NCBI RefSeq assembly: GCF_001953865.1 | Contig: NZ_MQUQ01000015.1 | Location: forward strand, 660,873 to 724,872 | Reading direction: 5' to 3' | Length of the DNA stretch: 64,000 nucleotides | Source: Amycolatopsis coloradensis | GTDB taxonomy: Bacteria > Actinomycetota > Actinomycetes > Mycobacteriales > Pseudonocardiaceae | Shown here: positions 1 through 8,616 of the stretch, in pieces | How the letters are laid out: each line of letters opens with the position of its first letter | Numbering within the stretch: the first letter of the stretch is position 1 | The notes under the pieces: generated by a model | Seen by the model: the letters and a program-made list of their open reading frames with translations, nothing else | Database searches by the model: none | What the model was told of the DNA's origin: nothing | Translations under genes and position numbers: made by a program

Positions 1-281
1 GACCAGTCCGCGATGTCCGTCGACAGCAGTTCCGCCTTGCCGTTGCGCAAGACGAAATCGTTGGAGGCGGTCTCCTGGTAATTGAGGAAGAATTCCTTGA
101 TGTGGTGCGCGCCGTAACCGAGGCAGAGAATGAACTCGGTGTGACCGAAATGCGCGTAATAGCGCATCACGTGCCAGATCAGGGGTCTCGGGCCGACCAT
201 GGCCATCGGCTTCGGCACGTCGGACGCGTCACCGTTGCGCATCCGCATGCCGTAGCCGCCACAGAAGAGGACTACCTTCAC
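1..281 (-). CDS. Sugar-phosphate nucleotidyltransferase, RfbF-like (3' end outside window)
   Basis: The first 93 codons of a minus-strand gene are present and the rest lies beyond position 1. The start is GTG at 281, overlapping the upstream methyltransferase stop as GTGA, so the two are probably translationally coupled. The N-terminus reads VKVVLFCGGYGMRMR, the glycine-rich nucleotide-binding loop of nucleotidyltransferases, followed by PKPMAMVGPRPLIWHVM and YYAHFGHTEFILCLGYGAHHI. This most resembles glucose-1-phosphate cytidylyltransferases (RfbF), which make CDP-sugars. The substrate cannot be settled from this fragment. With the neighbouring C-methyltransferase it suggests synthesis of a modified sugar for a glycoconjugate or secondary metabolite. 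Confidence 0.8.
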   Translation of the reverse strand, partial: MKVVLFCGGYGMRMRNGDASDVPKPMAMVGPRPLIWHVMRYYAHFGHTEFILCLGYGAHHIKEFFLNYQETASNDFVLRNGKAELLSTDIADW

Positions 282-1513
282 GACTTCACCTCGACGATTT
301 CCAGGTGCGGGATGGGGAAGACCAGTTTTCCGCCCCAATCGCCGACAAAGGACAATTGGGCGGTCAGTTCCTCCCGGAGATTCCACGGGAGGACGAGCAC
401 GTAGTCGGGCCGGTCCGCCTCGATGCGCTCCGGCGGGAGGATGGGGATTCGGGTGCCGGGGGTGAACCGGCCGTGCTTGTACGGATTGCGATCGACGGTG
501 TACCGCAGTACGTCCGGCCGGATGCCGCAGTGGTTCAGCAGCGTGTTGCCCTTGCCGGGAGCGCCGTAGCCGACGACGGTCTTGCCTTCGAGCGCCGCGT
601 CGGTGAGGAACTTGTTCAGGTCGAGCCGGACCTTGGTGACCCGCTCGGAGAATTCGGTGTAGCCGGACATTTCGTGCAGTCCGGCCGCCTTTTCGGCGTC
701 GAGGATCCGCGTCATCCGCTCACTCGGCTCACCCGCGACGGCGTCCGGACGTGCCCACAGCCGGATGGAACCACCGTGGGTGGGCAGGAGTTCGACGTCC
801 ACAACGGACAATCCGCCCCGCGAAAGGGCCCGGCGCGCGGATTCGACCGTGTAGTACTGGAAATGCTCGTGGTAGATCGTGTCGTACTGGTTGTCCTGGA
901 TCAGCGTCAGCAGATGCTGGACCTCGATGCTGACCCAGCCGTCATCGGCGACGAGGGCGCGGAGCCCGTGGGTGAAGCCGATGATGTCCGGAATGTGCGC
1001 GTAAACGTTGTTCGCCACGACGAGGTCGGCGGGGCCGTGCTCCTCGCGGACTTCGCTTCCGCTCTCGGGACTGAGGAAGGCGGTCTTCGTCGGCACCCCG
1101 GCGTCACGCGCGGCTTGGCCCACGTTCACCGAAGGTTCCACGCCGAGACAGCGGATCTGCTGTGCCACAACGTGTTTGAGCAGGTAGCCGTCGTTGCTGG
1201 CGACCTCGACGACGAACGAGGAATCATCCAGCCCAAGCCGCTCGACAGCGCCGTCGACGAACGTCTTGGCGTGTTCGACCCAGGAGGCGGAATACGACGA
1301 GAAGTACGCGTACTCGGTGAACGTCTCTTCCGGGGTGATCAGGGGCGGGATCTGGGCGAGCCAACATTCGGTGCAGACCCGCAGGTGCAGAGGGTAGGTC
1401 GGCTCCGGTTCCCCGAGCTGCTCCGCGGTCAGGAATCGCTCGCACGGCGGCGTCGCCCCGAGGTCGACGACACTGGCGAGATGGGCCGAGCCGCAGAGTC
1501 GGCAGGTGGTCAT
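278..1513 (-). CDS. SAM-dependent sugar C-methyltransferase (411 aa)
   Basis: Three parts characteristic of the TylC3-type NDP-hexose C-methyltransferase family are visible. An N-terminal zinc-binding module has C4-x2-C7 and C47-x2-C50. A SAM-binding core carries VVEVASNDGYLL near residues 101-112. A C-terminal Rossmann-like half follows, with GKTVVGYGAPGKGNTLL. Such enzymes add a methyl group to a carbon of a nucleotide-activated deoxysugar or a related substrate. ATG at 1513 is preceded by AGGAG. The stop overlaps the start of the downstream nucleotidyltransferase by 4 nt, so both are read from one mRNA. The family is clear; the exact substrate is not. Confidence 0.87.
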   Translation of the reverse strand: MTTCRLCGSAHLASVVDLGATPPCERFLTAEQLGEPEPTYPLHLRVCTECWLAQIPPLITPEETFTEYAYFSSYSASWVEHAKTFVDGAVERLGLDDSSFVVEVASNDGYLLKHVVAQQIRCLGVEPSVNVGQAARDAGVPTKTAFLSPESGSEVREEHGPADLVVANNVYAHIPDIIGFTHGLRALVADDGWVSIEVQHLLTLIQDNQYDTIYHEHFQYYTVESARRALSRGGLSVVDVELLPTHGGSIRLWARPDAVAGEPSERMTRILDAEKAAGLHEMSGYTEFSERVTKVRLDLNKFLTDAALEGKTVVGYGAPGKGNTLLNHCGIRPDVLRYTVDRNPYKHGRFTPGTRIPILPPERIEADRPDYVLVLPWNLREELTAQLSFVGDWGGKLVFPIPHLEIVEVKS

Positions 1514-1703
1514 CGAAAGGCTCCTAGGCTCGCGTCACGTATCCCAGACGTCGGCACCCCGGGTCGCCTCGTTACATGCCTTTCAAAGCTCTCGTGCTTC
1601 TGTCTCCCAACCGAAACCTGCCGTCTCGGCCATCTGCGCGGCGGTCTCCGCCATCCGGGCGCGGGTAAGGGGCCCCCGGAGCGCGGCGCTCGAGGTCGAA
1701 GTA

Positions 1704-1750
1704 CGTGAAGGCCCCCTTCCCTCGGCTCAGCCGGGAAGGGGGCCTTCACG
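1704..1750. terminator. Perfect 18-bp hairpin, likely terminator
   Basis: Arms 1704-1721 and 1733-1750 are perfect 18-nt inverted repeats (CGTGAAGGCCCCCTTCCC and its complement) around an 11-nt loop. The hairpin lies about 40 nt past the stop of the secreted subtilase gene and upstream of the methyltransferase, so it can end subtilase transcription. It has no T-run, as is common in high-GC actinobacteria. Related GAAGGCC hairpins occur at 12881-12920 and 26494-26546. Confidence 0.7.
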
Positions 1751-1793
1751 CGCAAAGCTCCGGACGCCACCGCCAGTGGCGCCCCTCACACCG

Positions 1794-3719
1794 TCAGGAA
1801 ACCACCAACGCGTAGTCCGCATCGGTCGCCGAGGTCTCCGGGTGCCCGTCGGCGTTCACCTGTGTCGCCAGGACCTCCACCGTCCAGGTACCCGCGGCCG
1901 GCTTCTCGAGGATGACGTTCTCCACCGTGTCGACGGTGTTCGGCGACCCGCCGGCGGTCGAGAAGTTGCCCGCCTTCAACCCGTTGTTGCCGTAGTACAC
2001 GGTCCCGTCCGGCGCGGTGACCTTCAGCGTCAGGTCGTTGACCCTGGTGACCGACGCGCTCGGCGAGCCCGCCGGGTCGGTGTAGGCCAGCGTCGCCTTG
2101 AACTGCTTGGACCCGTTCACCGCGACTGTGTACTTCTTGGCCTGCCCGGTGCCCAGCAGATCCGTCTCGTTGACCACCACCGGCAGTTTCCACCCGTTCG
2201 CCTTGGCCTGTTCGTGCAGGTACCGCACGTTCGCGGTGCCCCAGCCCTGGTGCGTCCGGGTCAGGTCGTGCGAGGTGCCGGTGAACGCGAACTGGTCGGC
2301 GCCGTTGATCAGCAGTGCCTTCGCGGTCGCGGCGTGCGGGCGGCTGGTGAAGACGTCGCGGCCCTTGCCGGGGGCGCCGTCGAAGACGCCGTCGGCCCAC
2401 ATCTGGAACAGCAGGCCGGCGTTTCCGCAGGTGATCGGGGTGGCGCCGCTCGTGCCGCCGAACGACGTGGTGTACGAGGTGTCGTGGGCGGACGACGTCG
2501 TGTCGATCCGGTCGTAGTAGTTCGACAGTTCCGGTTTGATCCGCCCGTCGGCGGCCGGGCCGATGCTGGCGCCGCCGTTCCACTTGTCGTCGGTGCGGCC
2601 GAGGGTGTTGTAGTGGTACTGCCCGCCGACCGACAGCACGTTCTTCGACCAGGCCTGCGGCCGTGACCGCTGGCTCCCCGCGTTGCTCTGCGACTGGCAG
2701 ATCAGCAGGTCATGGTCGAAGACGATGCGGTCGAGCTCGGCCGAAACCGAGTTGTACGCCGTCGTCAGCCCGCTGCCCCAGCTGTTGCTCTGGAACACCG
2801 CGCGGTACTTGCCGGCCGGGTCGACCAGTTCCTTGGTGTGGGCGTAGCGGTCCGGTTTGCTGTAGGTGGCGAAGATGCCCTGGCCTTCGGGCAGCAGGCC
2901 GCGTTGCGGCGCGCTCACGCCGGAGGCGAAGATCTGGCCGTACGTCGAAGTGCCGTGGCTGGTGTCTGTCGAGTTCGAGCCGTGCAGCACGGTCGGCCGG
3001 GCCTTGAACTCCTGGTGAGTGGTGCGCAGCCCACCGTCCATCACCTCACCGCGCACGCCCTGGCCGCGGTAGCCGCCGACACTCTCGATGTAGTTCGCGC
3101 CGCTGTTTTCCCGCGCGTTCGCCATGTCGGTCCCGGGGGCGGTGATCGCGCCGACGGCGAGCACCTCGGCACCCTGGGCCACGGCGGCGACCTGGCCGGC
3201 GCCGAGCTTCGCGACGATGTGCTGCCCGCTCTGCGAGACCGCCTCGATGCCGCCGCCGAGCCGCAGGATCCGCTCGGCGACCAAGCGCTGGTCCCGCGCG
3301 TCGGATTCGACCAGCGTCACCAGATGGCTGCCGGTCGAGGCCGGTGAGATCTCCACCTTGTCGTCCGGCCGGTATTCGCCGAGCCAGCGGACGAAATTCG
3401 CTTTCGTGACCGATTCCCTGTTCTCCGGCTTCAGCCGGACCACGTAGGCGAAGTCGGGAATGTAGGTCCCGATTCGCACGCCGAGTGCGCGCAAGTGCCC
3501 GCGCTGTACATCGGTCAGCGCACCCCGGACCTGAAGCAGGTAGGCGCCCTTCCAGTCCTGACTCGTGGCCGTCCGCTGGCTGAGTGGATCGAAGGTCCTG
3601 CTGGCCAGGCGGATGAACTGGGGGTCGCCTTCGGCAGGGGCGGCGACGGCGACCCCGCTCGTCAGCATAAGGGCGCCGACCAGGGGCGCGAGAAGGCGGA
3701 GAGACTTCGACCGTGGCAT
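1794..3719 (-). CDS. Secreted subtilisin-family (S8) serine protease (641 aa)
   Basis: Residues 1-27 form a Sec signal peptide (RLLAPLVGALMLTSGVAVAA). A propeptide-like region follows to about residue 190. The S8 catalytic domain shows Asp228 in EVMDGG, His255 in SHGTS, Asn346 in the oxyanion region and Ser424 in GGTSGATP, so the triad is complete. The C-terminal part, about 510-641, is a beta-sandwich resembling P/PPC domains (LAYTDPAGSP, LKVTAPDGTVYYGN, GTWTVEV). The protein is therefore a predicted extracellular endopeptidase matured by propeptide removal. The ATG has GGAGGT seven nt upstream. The gene appears monocistronic and is followed by the hairpin at 1704. Its natural substrate is unknown. 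Confidence 0.92.
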   Translation of the reverse strand: MPRSKSLRLLAPLVGALMLTSGVAVAAPAEGDPQFIRLASRTFDPLSQRTATSQDWKGAYLLQVRGALTDVQRGHLRALGVRIGTYIPDFAYVVRLKPENRESVTKANFVRWLGEYRPDDKVEISPASTGSHLVTLVESDARDQRLVAERILRLGGGIEAVSQSGQHIVAKLGAGQVAAVAQGAEVLAVGAITAPGTDMANARENSGANYIESVGGYRGQGVRGEVMDGGLRTTHQEFKARPTVLHGSNSTDTSHGTSTYGQIFASGVSAPQRGLLPEGQGIFATYSKPDRYAHTKELVDPAGKYRAVFQSNSWGSGLTTAYNSVSAELDRIVFDHDLLICQSQSNAGSQRSRPQAWSKNVLSVGGQYHYNTLGRTDDKWNGGASIGPAADGRIKPELSNYYDRIDTTSSAHDTSYTTSFGGTSGATPITCGNAGLLFQMWADGVFDGAPGKGRDVFTSRPHAATAKALLINGADQFAFTGTSHDLTRTHQGWGTANVRYLHEQAKANGWKLPVVVNETDLLGTGQAKKYTVAVNGSKQFKATLAYTDPAGSPSASVTRVNDLTLKVTAPDGTVYYGNNGLKAGNFSTAGGSPNTVDTVENVILEKPAAGTWTVEVLATQVNADGHPETSATDADYALVVS

Positions 3720-3908
3720 GAAATACCTCCGGGGATCTCTGCAGGGGAGAGGTCTTTCGAAGGTACCGGCCGAAAAGCGTGATGATCAGCCGCTAAACGG
3801 ACCAGCCGTTTCCGGTGTTGCGGGAAATGGGGCATAAACGGTTGAAAACCTTTTTCAGCGGGCGGTGGGGGCCGCCGTCGGGCGGTGTGCTTCGCGATCA
3901 GACCGGGT

Positions 3909-5096
3909 TCACTCCATCAGGGCTTCGGAGAGTTCGCGGATCGCGGTGCTCTCGGCGGTGTGGATGTCCCGGATCAGCGTGCCTATCGCGGCGAACAGGT
4001 CACCGACCTCGACGTCGGTGAACGGCATCTCGTCGTTGTAGTGCGCGCGGAGTTTCCACATCTCCCCGGCCGCCGCGGCGGCCGTGTCCTGCCCCGCGTC
4101 GCCCTCGCGGACGCCCGCCGAAACCGTGCTGACCAGGCCGCGAACCCAGGCGAACTCCGCGTTCGAAGCCGGAACGGCGGTCTCGGCCAGTTCGGCCCAG
4201 CGTTCGGCGATCCCGCGCCAGGTCGAGGCCTGGTCACCCAGGGCGGGGAGATCGAGCAGTCCGGAGGCCTCGGTGAGCGCGTCGGCGAACAGCCCGCGCA
4301 GATGCCCGCCCTCCATCCCGGCCGGGGTGACGCTCTCCCACACGTTGAGCAACGCCCCGACGAGCCCGCGCCGCTCGCCGAACGCGCGTGGCCAGCCCTT
4401 GGGGTCGCGTTCGTCGGTCATCGCCTTCGCCCAGCGCCCCCAGGCGGGCAGTGAGAACGACTTCGACGGCGCCGAGAGATTCCGCGCGCAGTCCGTCAGC
4501 CCGCCGCGCACGGCCGCCCGCCAGTCGGCGACCTCGCCGGGCTGAGGCGTCACGAGCAGGTTCTTGTACGAGCCGACCCGGCCGCGCGCGGCGTCGAACG
4601 TCTTCCGGTCGACCGTCAGCGGGGCGAGATTCCGGTCGTCGACGAGCACCTGGCCGTCCACTTCGCCGTACGCGACGACGAAATGCCCGCCACCACCGGA
4701 CATCTCCGGCGGCAGATGCCAGTAACCGAGCGACTCGCGGTCGGGGAGGACGAGCACCGGCCGCCCCGCTTCGAGGTCGGCGGTGAGCCGTTTCGCGGCG
4801 GCGCGTTTGCCGCCGGTGGTGTGGACGTCCGTCCGCAGGCCAAGACGGTCCACTGTGGACTTCAACCATTCCTGCGGGTACTGCCAGCGCGCACGGAAGC
4901 CGAACACGATCGTCGACATCGTCTCGTGCGCGAAGTCCCACAGGATGTAGCCCGCCCCGATCCCGCCGGACACGGCGAAGATCAACGCCTCACTGGGCGC
5001 CTTCCCGTCCGGCCCTTCGACACCGTGGTGTGCCAGTACGGCGGCCACCGCCGACACGTCCGGTTGCAGCCCGCCGCGCAATTCGTACTCGCTCAC
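3909..5096 (-). CDS. BtrH N-terminal domain / DUF4872 protein (395 aa)
   Basis: The first half resembles the BtrH N-terminal domain of butirosin biosynthesis, a papain-like fold that moves acyl groups from carrier proteins. Visible pieces are EALIFAVSGGIGAGYILW, a GRPVLVLPD stretch and GGGGHFVVAYGEVDGQVLVDDRN, in which the His and Asp fit a catalytic-like pair. The second half is helical and matches the DUF4872 region usually fused to this domain. The active nucleophile cannot be assigned with confidence. No carrier protein, NRPS or PKS gene lies nearby, so this is an orphan copy. The start is ATG at 5096. Confidence 0.75.
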   Translation of the reverse strand: MSEYELRGGLQPDVSAVAAVLAHHGVEGPDGKAPSEALIFAVSGGIGAGYILWDFAHETMSTIVFGFRARWQYPQEWLKSTVDRLGLRTDVHTTGGKRAAAKRLTADLEAGRPVLVLPDRESLGYWHLPPEMSGGGGHFVVAYGEVDGQVLVDDRNLAPLTVDRKTFDAARGRVGSYKNLLVTPQPGEVADWRAAVRGGLTDCARNLSAPSKSFSLPAWGRWAKAMTDERDPKGWPRAFGERRGLVGALLNVWESVTPAGMEGGHLRGLFADALTEASGLLDLPALGDQASTWRGIAERWAELAETAVPASNAEFAWVRGLVSTVSAGVREGDAGQDTAAAAAGEMWKLRAHYNDEMPFTDVEVGDLFAAIGTLIRDIHTAESTAIRELSEALME

Positions 5097-5148
5097 CCCG
5101 CCATCATGCCCGCGGACGGCGGTAGGGGCGAGTGTCGTCAGGTCCGGC

Positions 5149-6117
5149 TCAGAAATCCTTGATCAAGGAAACCCTGCCACGCAAGGGATCCGTCACGTAC
5201 ACCGTTTTGGCGCGCTGGTCGACCGCGACCGCGCCAGGGTTCACCCCGAGTGACAGGTCGCCGGTGAGCAGGTTCGTCACGCCGTCGATCCGGGCGATGC
5301 CGTTGGGACCTCCGTTGGAGTACACGGTGTTCGTGCCCTGGTGGATCGCGACGGCCGACGATTCCGAGCGCAGCAGCACCGTCGCCTTCTCCTCGCGCGC
5401 GCTCGTGTCCACAACGGACAGATGGTGGATCGCCGAATTCGCGACGAACACCGTGCCGGTCCCCTGGTGCACGCTGGCCCCGGTCGGTGACTGGCCGACC
5501 TTGACGCCGCCGGTGAACTTCTCCGCGCCGATGTCGAAGATCTCCAGCGAGTCCGTGCTGGTGCTGGTGCAGTGCGCGAGTTTGCGGCCACCGTCCACCG
5601 CGATCGAGGACAGGCCGGAGGTGGGCCCCGGGTGCAGTTTCAGCAGGCGGCAGCCCACGCCGTCGAGGACGGCGAGTATCCCGGTGAGGTCGCTGACCGC
5701 GTAGATGCGGTTCGCCTGCTCGTCGACGTCGACACTGGACGCCCCCGGCCCGGCGGGGATCACACTGACGACGTCGTTGGTCAGCCCGTCGACGACGAGG
5801 ACGGTCCCGGCGGGCGGGTTGGTGACGAAGACCCGGTTGGTCACGGTGTCCACCGCCAGTCCGGCGGGTTCGCCGCCCACAGGGATGACCGCGCCGACGG
5901 TGCCGGACCGCGAGTCGAGCACGACGATCGTGCCGGTGGACGGGTCCGAGACGTAGGCGAAGCCGGTGACGGAATTCACCGCGATCGCCTCCGGAGCGCC
6001 CCCGACCTCGACAACAAGGACCTTCTCGGCTCTGGCCGCCGGGGCGAAGGCGACCGCGGAAGCGCCTGCCGCGGCCAGCGTGAGCAGGGCTCGGCGGCTC
6101 ACTTCGGGTCCTCGCAC
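5149..6117 (-). CDS. Tat-exported YncE-like beta-propeller protein (322 aa)
   Basis: The chosen start is GTG at 6117, with GGGAGG five nt upstream. Longer in-frame readings would run into the divergent htpX gene and are rejected. The N-terminus carries a twin-arginine signal (SRRALLTLAAAGASAVAF then APAARA). The mature part consists of about seven repeats of the type VNSVTGFAYVSDPSTGTIVVLD and VDTVTNRVFVTNPPAGTVLVVD, the 40-residue blades of YVTN/YncE propellers. Such proteins act outside the membrane as binding scaffolds, and no enzymatic residues are apparent. The gene is divergent from htpX with a 145-bp shared promoter region. Confidence 0.82.
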   Translation of the reverse strand: MRGPEVSRRALLTLAAAGASAVAFAPAARAEKVLVVEVGGAPEAIAVNSVTGFAYVSDPSTGTIVVLDSRSGTVGAVIPVGGEPAGLAVDTVTNRVFVTNPPAGTVLVVDGLTNDVVSVIPAGPGASSVDVDEQANRIYAVSDLTGILAVLDGVGCRLLKLHPGPTSGLSSIAVDGGRKLAHCTSTSTDSLEIFDIGAEKFTGGVKVGQSPTGASVHQGTGTVFVANSAIHHLSVVDTSAREEKATVLLRSESSAVAIHQGTNTVYSNGGPNGIARIDGVTNLLTGDLSLGVNPGAVAVDQRAKTVYVTDPLRGRVSLIKDF

Positions 6118-6262
6118 AGGCGCCTCCCGATGATCGTTCCGTGGCTCGACGATAATCCTCGGTCCGTCCGGGCGAAGGAACTCAGCGTCCCCCGATCGCG
6201 TTGTTTCCGATGAGTAACCTCCCCTCGTCCGAACGCCCGGAGAAAGAAAGGAGCAGGACGCC

Positions 6263-7129
6263 GTGCACAAACACCAAAACGGGCTGAAGACCGTCGTCCT
6301 GCTCGGCGTGCTGTCCGCGCTCATCGTCGGGATCAGTGGGTTCTTCGGGCGTGGTGCGCTGGTCATCGGGCTGCTGGTGGCGCTCGGGGTCAACGCCTAC
6401 GCCTATTTCAACTCCGGCAAGCTGGCGCTGCGGGCCATGCGCGCCCGGCCGGTCTCCGAGGCCGAGCAGCCGGCGATGTACCGGATCGTGCGGGAGCTGG
6501 CGACCACCGCGCGTCAGCCGGTGCCGAGGCTCTACATCAGCCCCACCCAGGCCCCGAACGCGTTCGCCACCGGCCGCAGCCCCCGGCACGCGGCGGTCTG
6601 CTGCACCACCGGCATCCTCGGCCTGCTCGACGAACGCGAACTGCGGGCCGTGCTGGGGCACGAGCTGTCCCATGTCTACAACCGCGACATCCTCATTTCC
6701 TGTGTCGCGGGTGCGCTGGCGAGCGTGGTCAGCGTGATCGCCAACATCGCGATGTTCACCAGCGTCTTCGGCGGCGGCAACCGCGAGGAGGGCGACAGCC
6801 CCCTGGTCGCGTTGCTGCTGGTGCTGATCGGGCCGATCGCGGCCGCCGTCGTGAAGCTCGGGGTGAGCCGGTCGCGGGAGTACCAGGCCGACGCGTCGGG
6901 CGCGGAACTGACCGGCGACCCGCTCGGGCTGGCGTCGGCGCTGCGGAAACTCGACAGGGGGACGCGCGCGACGCCGCTCGTGCCGGAGCCGAAGCTCGTG
7001 TCGCAGTCGCACCTCATGATCGCGAACCCGTTCCGCCCGGGCGAGGGCCTCTCGAAGCTCTTCTCGACCCACCCGCCCATGGCCGAACGCATCCGCCGCC
7101 TCGAGGAAATGGCCCGCCGCCCCTTCTGA
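6263..7129 (+). CDS. htpX: Membrane zinc metalloprotease HtpX (288 aa)
   Basis: This is an M48B peptidase for quality control of damaged membrane proteins. Two N-terminal transmembrane segments (about 10-28 and 31-50) precede the zinc motif H133-E134-L-S-H137, and the third ligand is E206 in SREYQAD. Two further hydrophobic stretches (about 145-170 and 181-200) lie between them, as in E. coli HtpX. Length and C-terminus (FSTHPPMAERIRRLEEM) fit the family. The GTG start at 6263 has AAAGGAG about ten nt upstream. Downstream lies the six-copy repeat array at 7144-7344, the only candidate 3' structure. Confidence 0.95.
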   Translation: MHKHQNGLKTVVLLGVLSALIVGISGFFGRGALVIGLLVALGVNAYAYFNSGKLALRAMRARPVSEAEQPAMYRIVRELATTARQPVPRLYISPTQAPNAFATGRSPRHAAVCCTTGILGLLDERELRAVLGHELSHVYNRDILISCVAGALASVVSVIANIAMFTSVFGGGNREEGDSPLVALLLVLIGPIAAAVVKLGVSRSREYQADASGAELTGDPLGLASALRKLDRGTRATPLVPEPKLVSQSHLMIANPFRPGEGLSKLFSTHPPMAERIRRLEEMARRPF

Positions 7130-7143
7130 CCCCCGCCGTTTCG

Positions 7144-7344
7144 CGTTTAGCCCCCTAAACGTGACGTGCCCTCGGGGTCGCGTTTAGCGGGCTAATCGTG
7201 ACGCGCCTCGGGATCGCGATTAGGGGGCTAAACGCAGGTCGCCTCCGGAGCGCAGTTAGCGGGCTAATCGTGACGCGTCCTCGGGATCACGATTAGGGGG
7301 CTAAACGCAGGTCGGCCTCCGGAGCGCAGTTAGCGGGCTAAACG
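7144..7344. repeat. Six-copy array of modular TTAG/CTAA inverted repeats
   Basis: Six copies of an 18-bp unit (7-nt arm, 4-nt spacer, 7-nt arm) lie at 7144-7161, 7181-7198, 7217-7234, 7253-7270, 7290-7307 and 7327-7344, 36 to 37 bp apart. The left arm is CGTTTAG, CGATTAG or CAGTTAG, the spacer is cccc, cggg or gggg, and the right arm is CTAAACG or CTAATCG. The flanks alternate between TGACG, CAGGTC and GGATCG/CGATCC modules. The array fills most of the 413-bp gap between htpX and the next gene, in which I see no coding sequence. Near 7391-7402 the sequence CCAATGCGGCATTGG forms a further short palindrome. Confidence 0.85.
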
Positions 7345-7466
7345 CGATCCGGCTCCGACCCCTACGCGGGCGACGCGAGGCCGATGTCCCCAATGCGGCA
7401 TTGGAGGCGCTCAACGCCTTAAAGTGACCTTGGGCGCGCCCTGCCGCCCCGTACACGCGCGGATCG

Positions 7467-7484
7467 CGTTTAGCCCGCTAAACG
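7467..7484. repeat. Single TTAG/CTAA inverted repeat, perfect copy
   Basis: CGTTTAG-cccg-CTAAACG is a seventh copy of the family in this gap, with seven-base perfect arms. It ends 58 bp before the start of the flavin monooxygenase gene, so it could lie in that gene's 5' untranslated region. Confidence 0.85.
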
Positions 7485-7542
7485 CGCGCGTCTCACCTCG
7501 TGGGAGAGGGAATCGAGGGATGGGCGGGGGAGTTCCCCGGGC

Positions 7543-8613
7543 ATGGGTTCCGCACAGCAGTTGCACCTCGGGGTCGCGCTCGACGGGGCAGGCCACCACC
7601 CGGCCGCCTGGAGGGTTTCCGAGGTCCGCCCGGCCGCCTTGTTCACCGCCGCCCACTACCTAACGCACGCGAAGCTCGCCGAAGCGGCTTCGCTCGACTT
7701 CGTCACCCTCGACGACACCCTCACACTCCAGCCAGGCGGTGAAGAGGTCGTCCGGGGCAGGCTCGACGCGCTGTTGACGTTCGCCGCGATAGCCCCGCTG
7801 ACCAGCGGGATCGGTCTCGTCCCCACCGTCACCACCACGCACACCGAGCCGTTCCACATCTCGACGGCCGTCGCTTCACTCGACTTCGCGAGCCGCGGCC
7901 GTGCCGGTGTCCTCGCGGTGCCTTCGCGCACCGAAGCCGAGGTCGCGCACTTCGGCAGGCGCACCCTGCCGTCCGAGGCGGACGCCGAAGCGGAGAACGC
8001 CGAGGTCGTCGACGTCATCGCGCGCCTCTGGGACAGCTGGGAGGACGGCGCCATCATCCGCGACGAGGCCACCGGCCGCTTCATCGACCGCAAGAGATTG
8101 CACTACGTCGACTTCGAAGGCCGCTTCTTCAGCGTCAAGGGGCCGTCGATCACGCCGCGCCCGCCGCAGGGCCACCCCGTCGTCGCGGTGTACGGCGATT
8201 CGCCGTACGCGCACGGCGCCGACGTCGTCCTGGTCGACGAGGTCCGCGGCGCCCGCGAGCGCTTCCCGGACGCCAAGCTCCTGGCCGGACTGTCCATCGT
8301 GCTCGCCGAGACCGAGCAGGCGGCCATCGCCCGCCGCCACGCGCTGGAGGCCTACGCACCCTTTCCGCCGGGCTTGAGTTTCACCGGCACCCCCGCCGAC
8401 CTCGCCGCTGAACTGCCCCGCCTCGCCGACGCGGGCTACCTCGACGGCTTCCACATCAGGCCCGCCGTCCTCCCCGACGACCTGGCGCTCTTCGCCGCCG
8501 AGACCGTCCCCGCGCTCCAGGCCGCGGGACTGTTCCGGCAGAACTACCCCGGCACCACCCTGCGCGACCACCTCGGCCTCGGGGCCGCCGCCAACCAGTA
8601 CGCGGAGGCGTGA
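7543..8613 (+). CDS. LLM-class flavin-dependent oxidoreductase (356 aa)
   Basis: This is a bacterial luciferase-like monooxygenase with a TIM barrel. Supporting stretches are LGVALDGAGHHP at the N-terminus, LASLDFVTLDDTL-type strand 2, SGIGLVPTVTTTHTEPFHISTAVASLDFASRGRAGV, and a DVIARLWDSWEDGAI helix shared with the NtaA/SnaA/DszA group. The C-terminus GLFRQNYPGTTLRDHLGL matches that group too. It probably uses FMNH2 supplied by a separate reductase. The following gene starts three nt after its stop and belongs to the same family, so the two form an operon. ATG at 7543 has a purine-rich GGGGGAG about 11 nt upstream. Confidence 0.85.
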   Translation: MGSAQQLHLGVALDGAGHHPAAWRVSEVRPAALFTAAHYLTHAKLAEAASLDFVTLDDTLTLQPGGEEVVRGRLDALLTFAAIAPLTSGIGLVPTVTTTHTEPFHISTAVASLDFASRGRAGVLAVPSRTEAEVAHFGRRTLPSEADAEAENAEVVDVIARLWDSWEDGAIIRDEATGRFIDRKRLHYVDFEGRFFSVKGPSITPRPPQGHPVVAVYGDSPYAHGADVVLVDEVRGARERFPDAKLLAGLSIVLAETEQAAIARRHALEAYAPFPPGLSFTGTPADLAAELPRLADAGYLDGFHIRPAVLPDDLALFAAETVPALQAAGLFRQNYPGTTLRDHLGLGAAANQYAEA

Positions 8614-8616
8614 CAG

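Noticed and set aside
1510..1770. 86-codon minus-strand frame between the methyltransferase and subtilase genes
   Set aside because: It crosses the terminator hairpin at 1704 and its translation is low-complexity Arg/Pro.
3795..3811. AAACGG-ACCAG-CCGTTT as a member of the TTAG/CTAA family
   Set aside because: The arms have the opposite order, a five-base spacer and no TTAG core. It is a separate small hairpin.
5149..6393. Longer N-terminus of the YncE-like protein to 6393
   Set aside because: It would overlap the first 130 bp of htpX, and the GTG at 6117 has a good ribosome site followed by a Tat signal.
7144..7344. CRISPR array
   Set aside because: Units are short palindromes with variable arms, the interval sequences are themselves repeated modules, and no cas gene is near.
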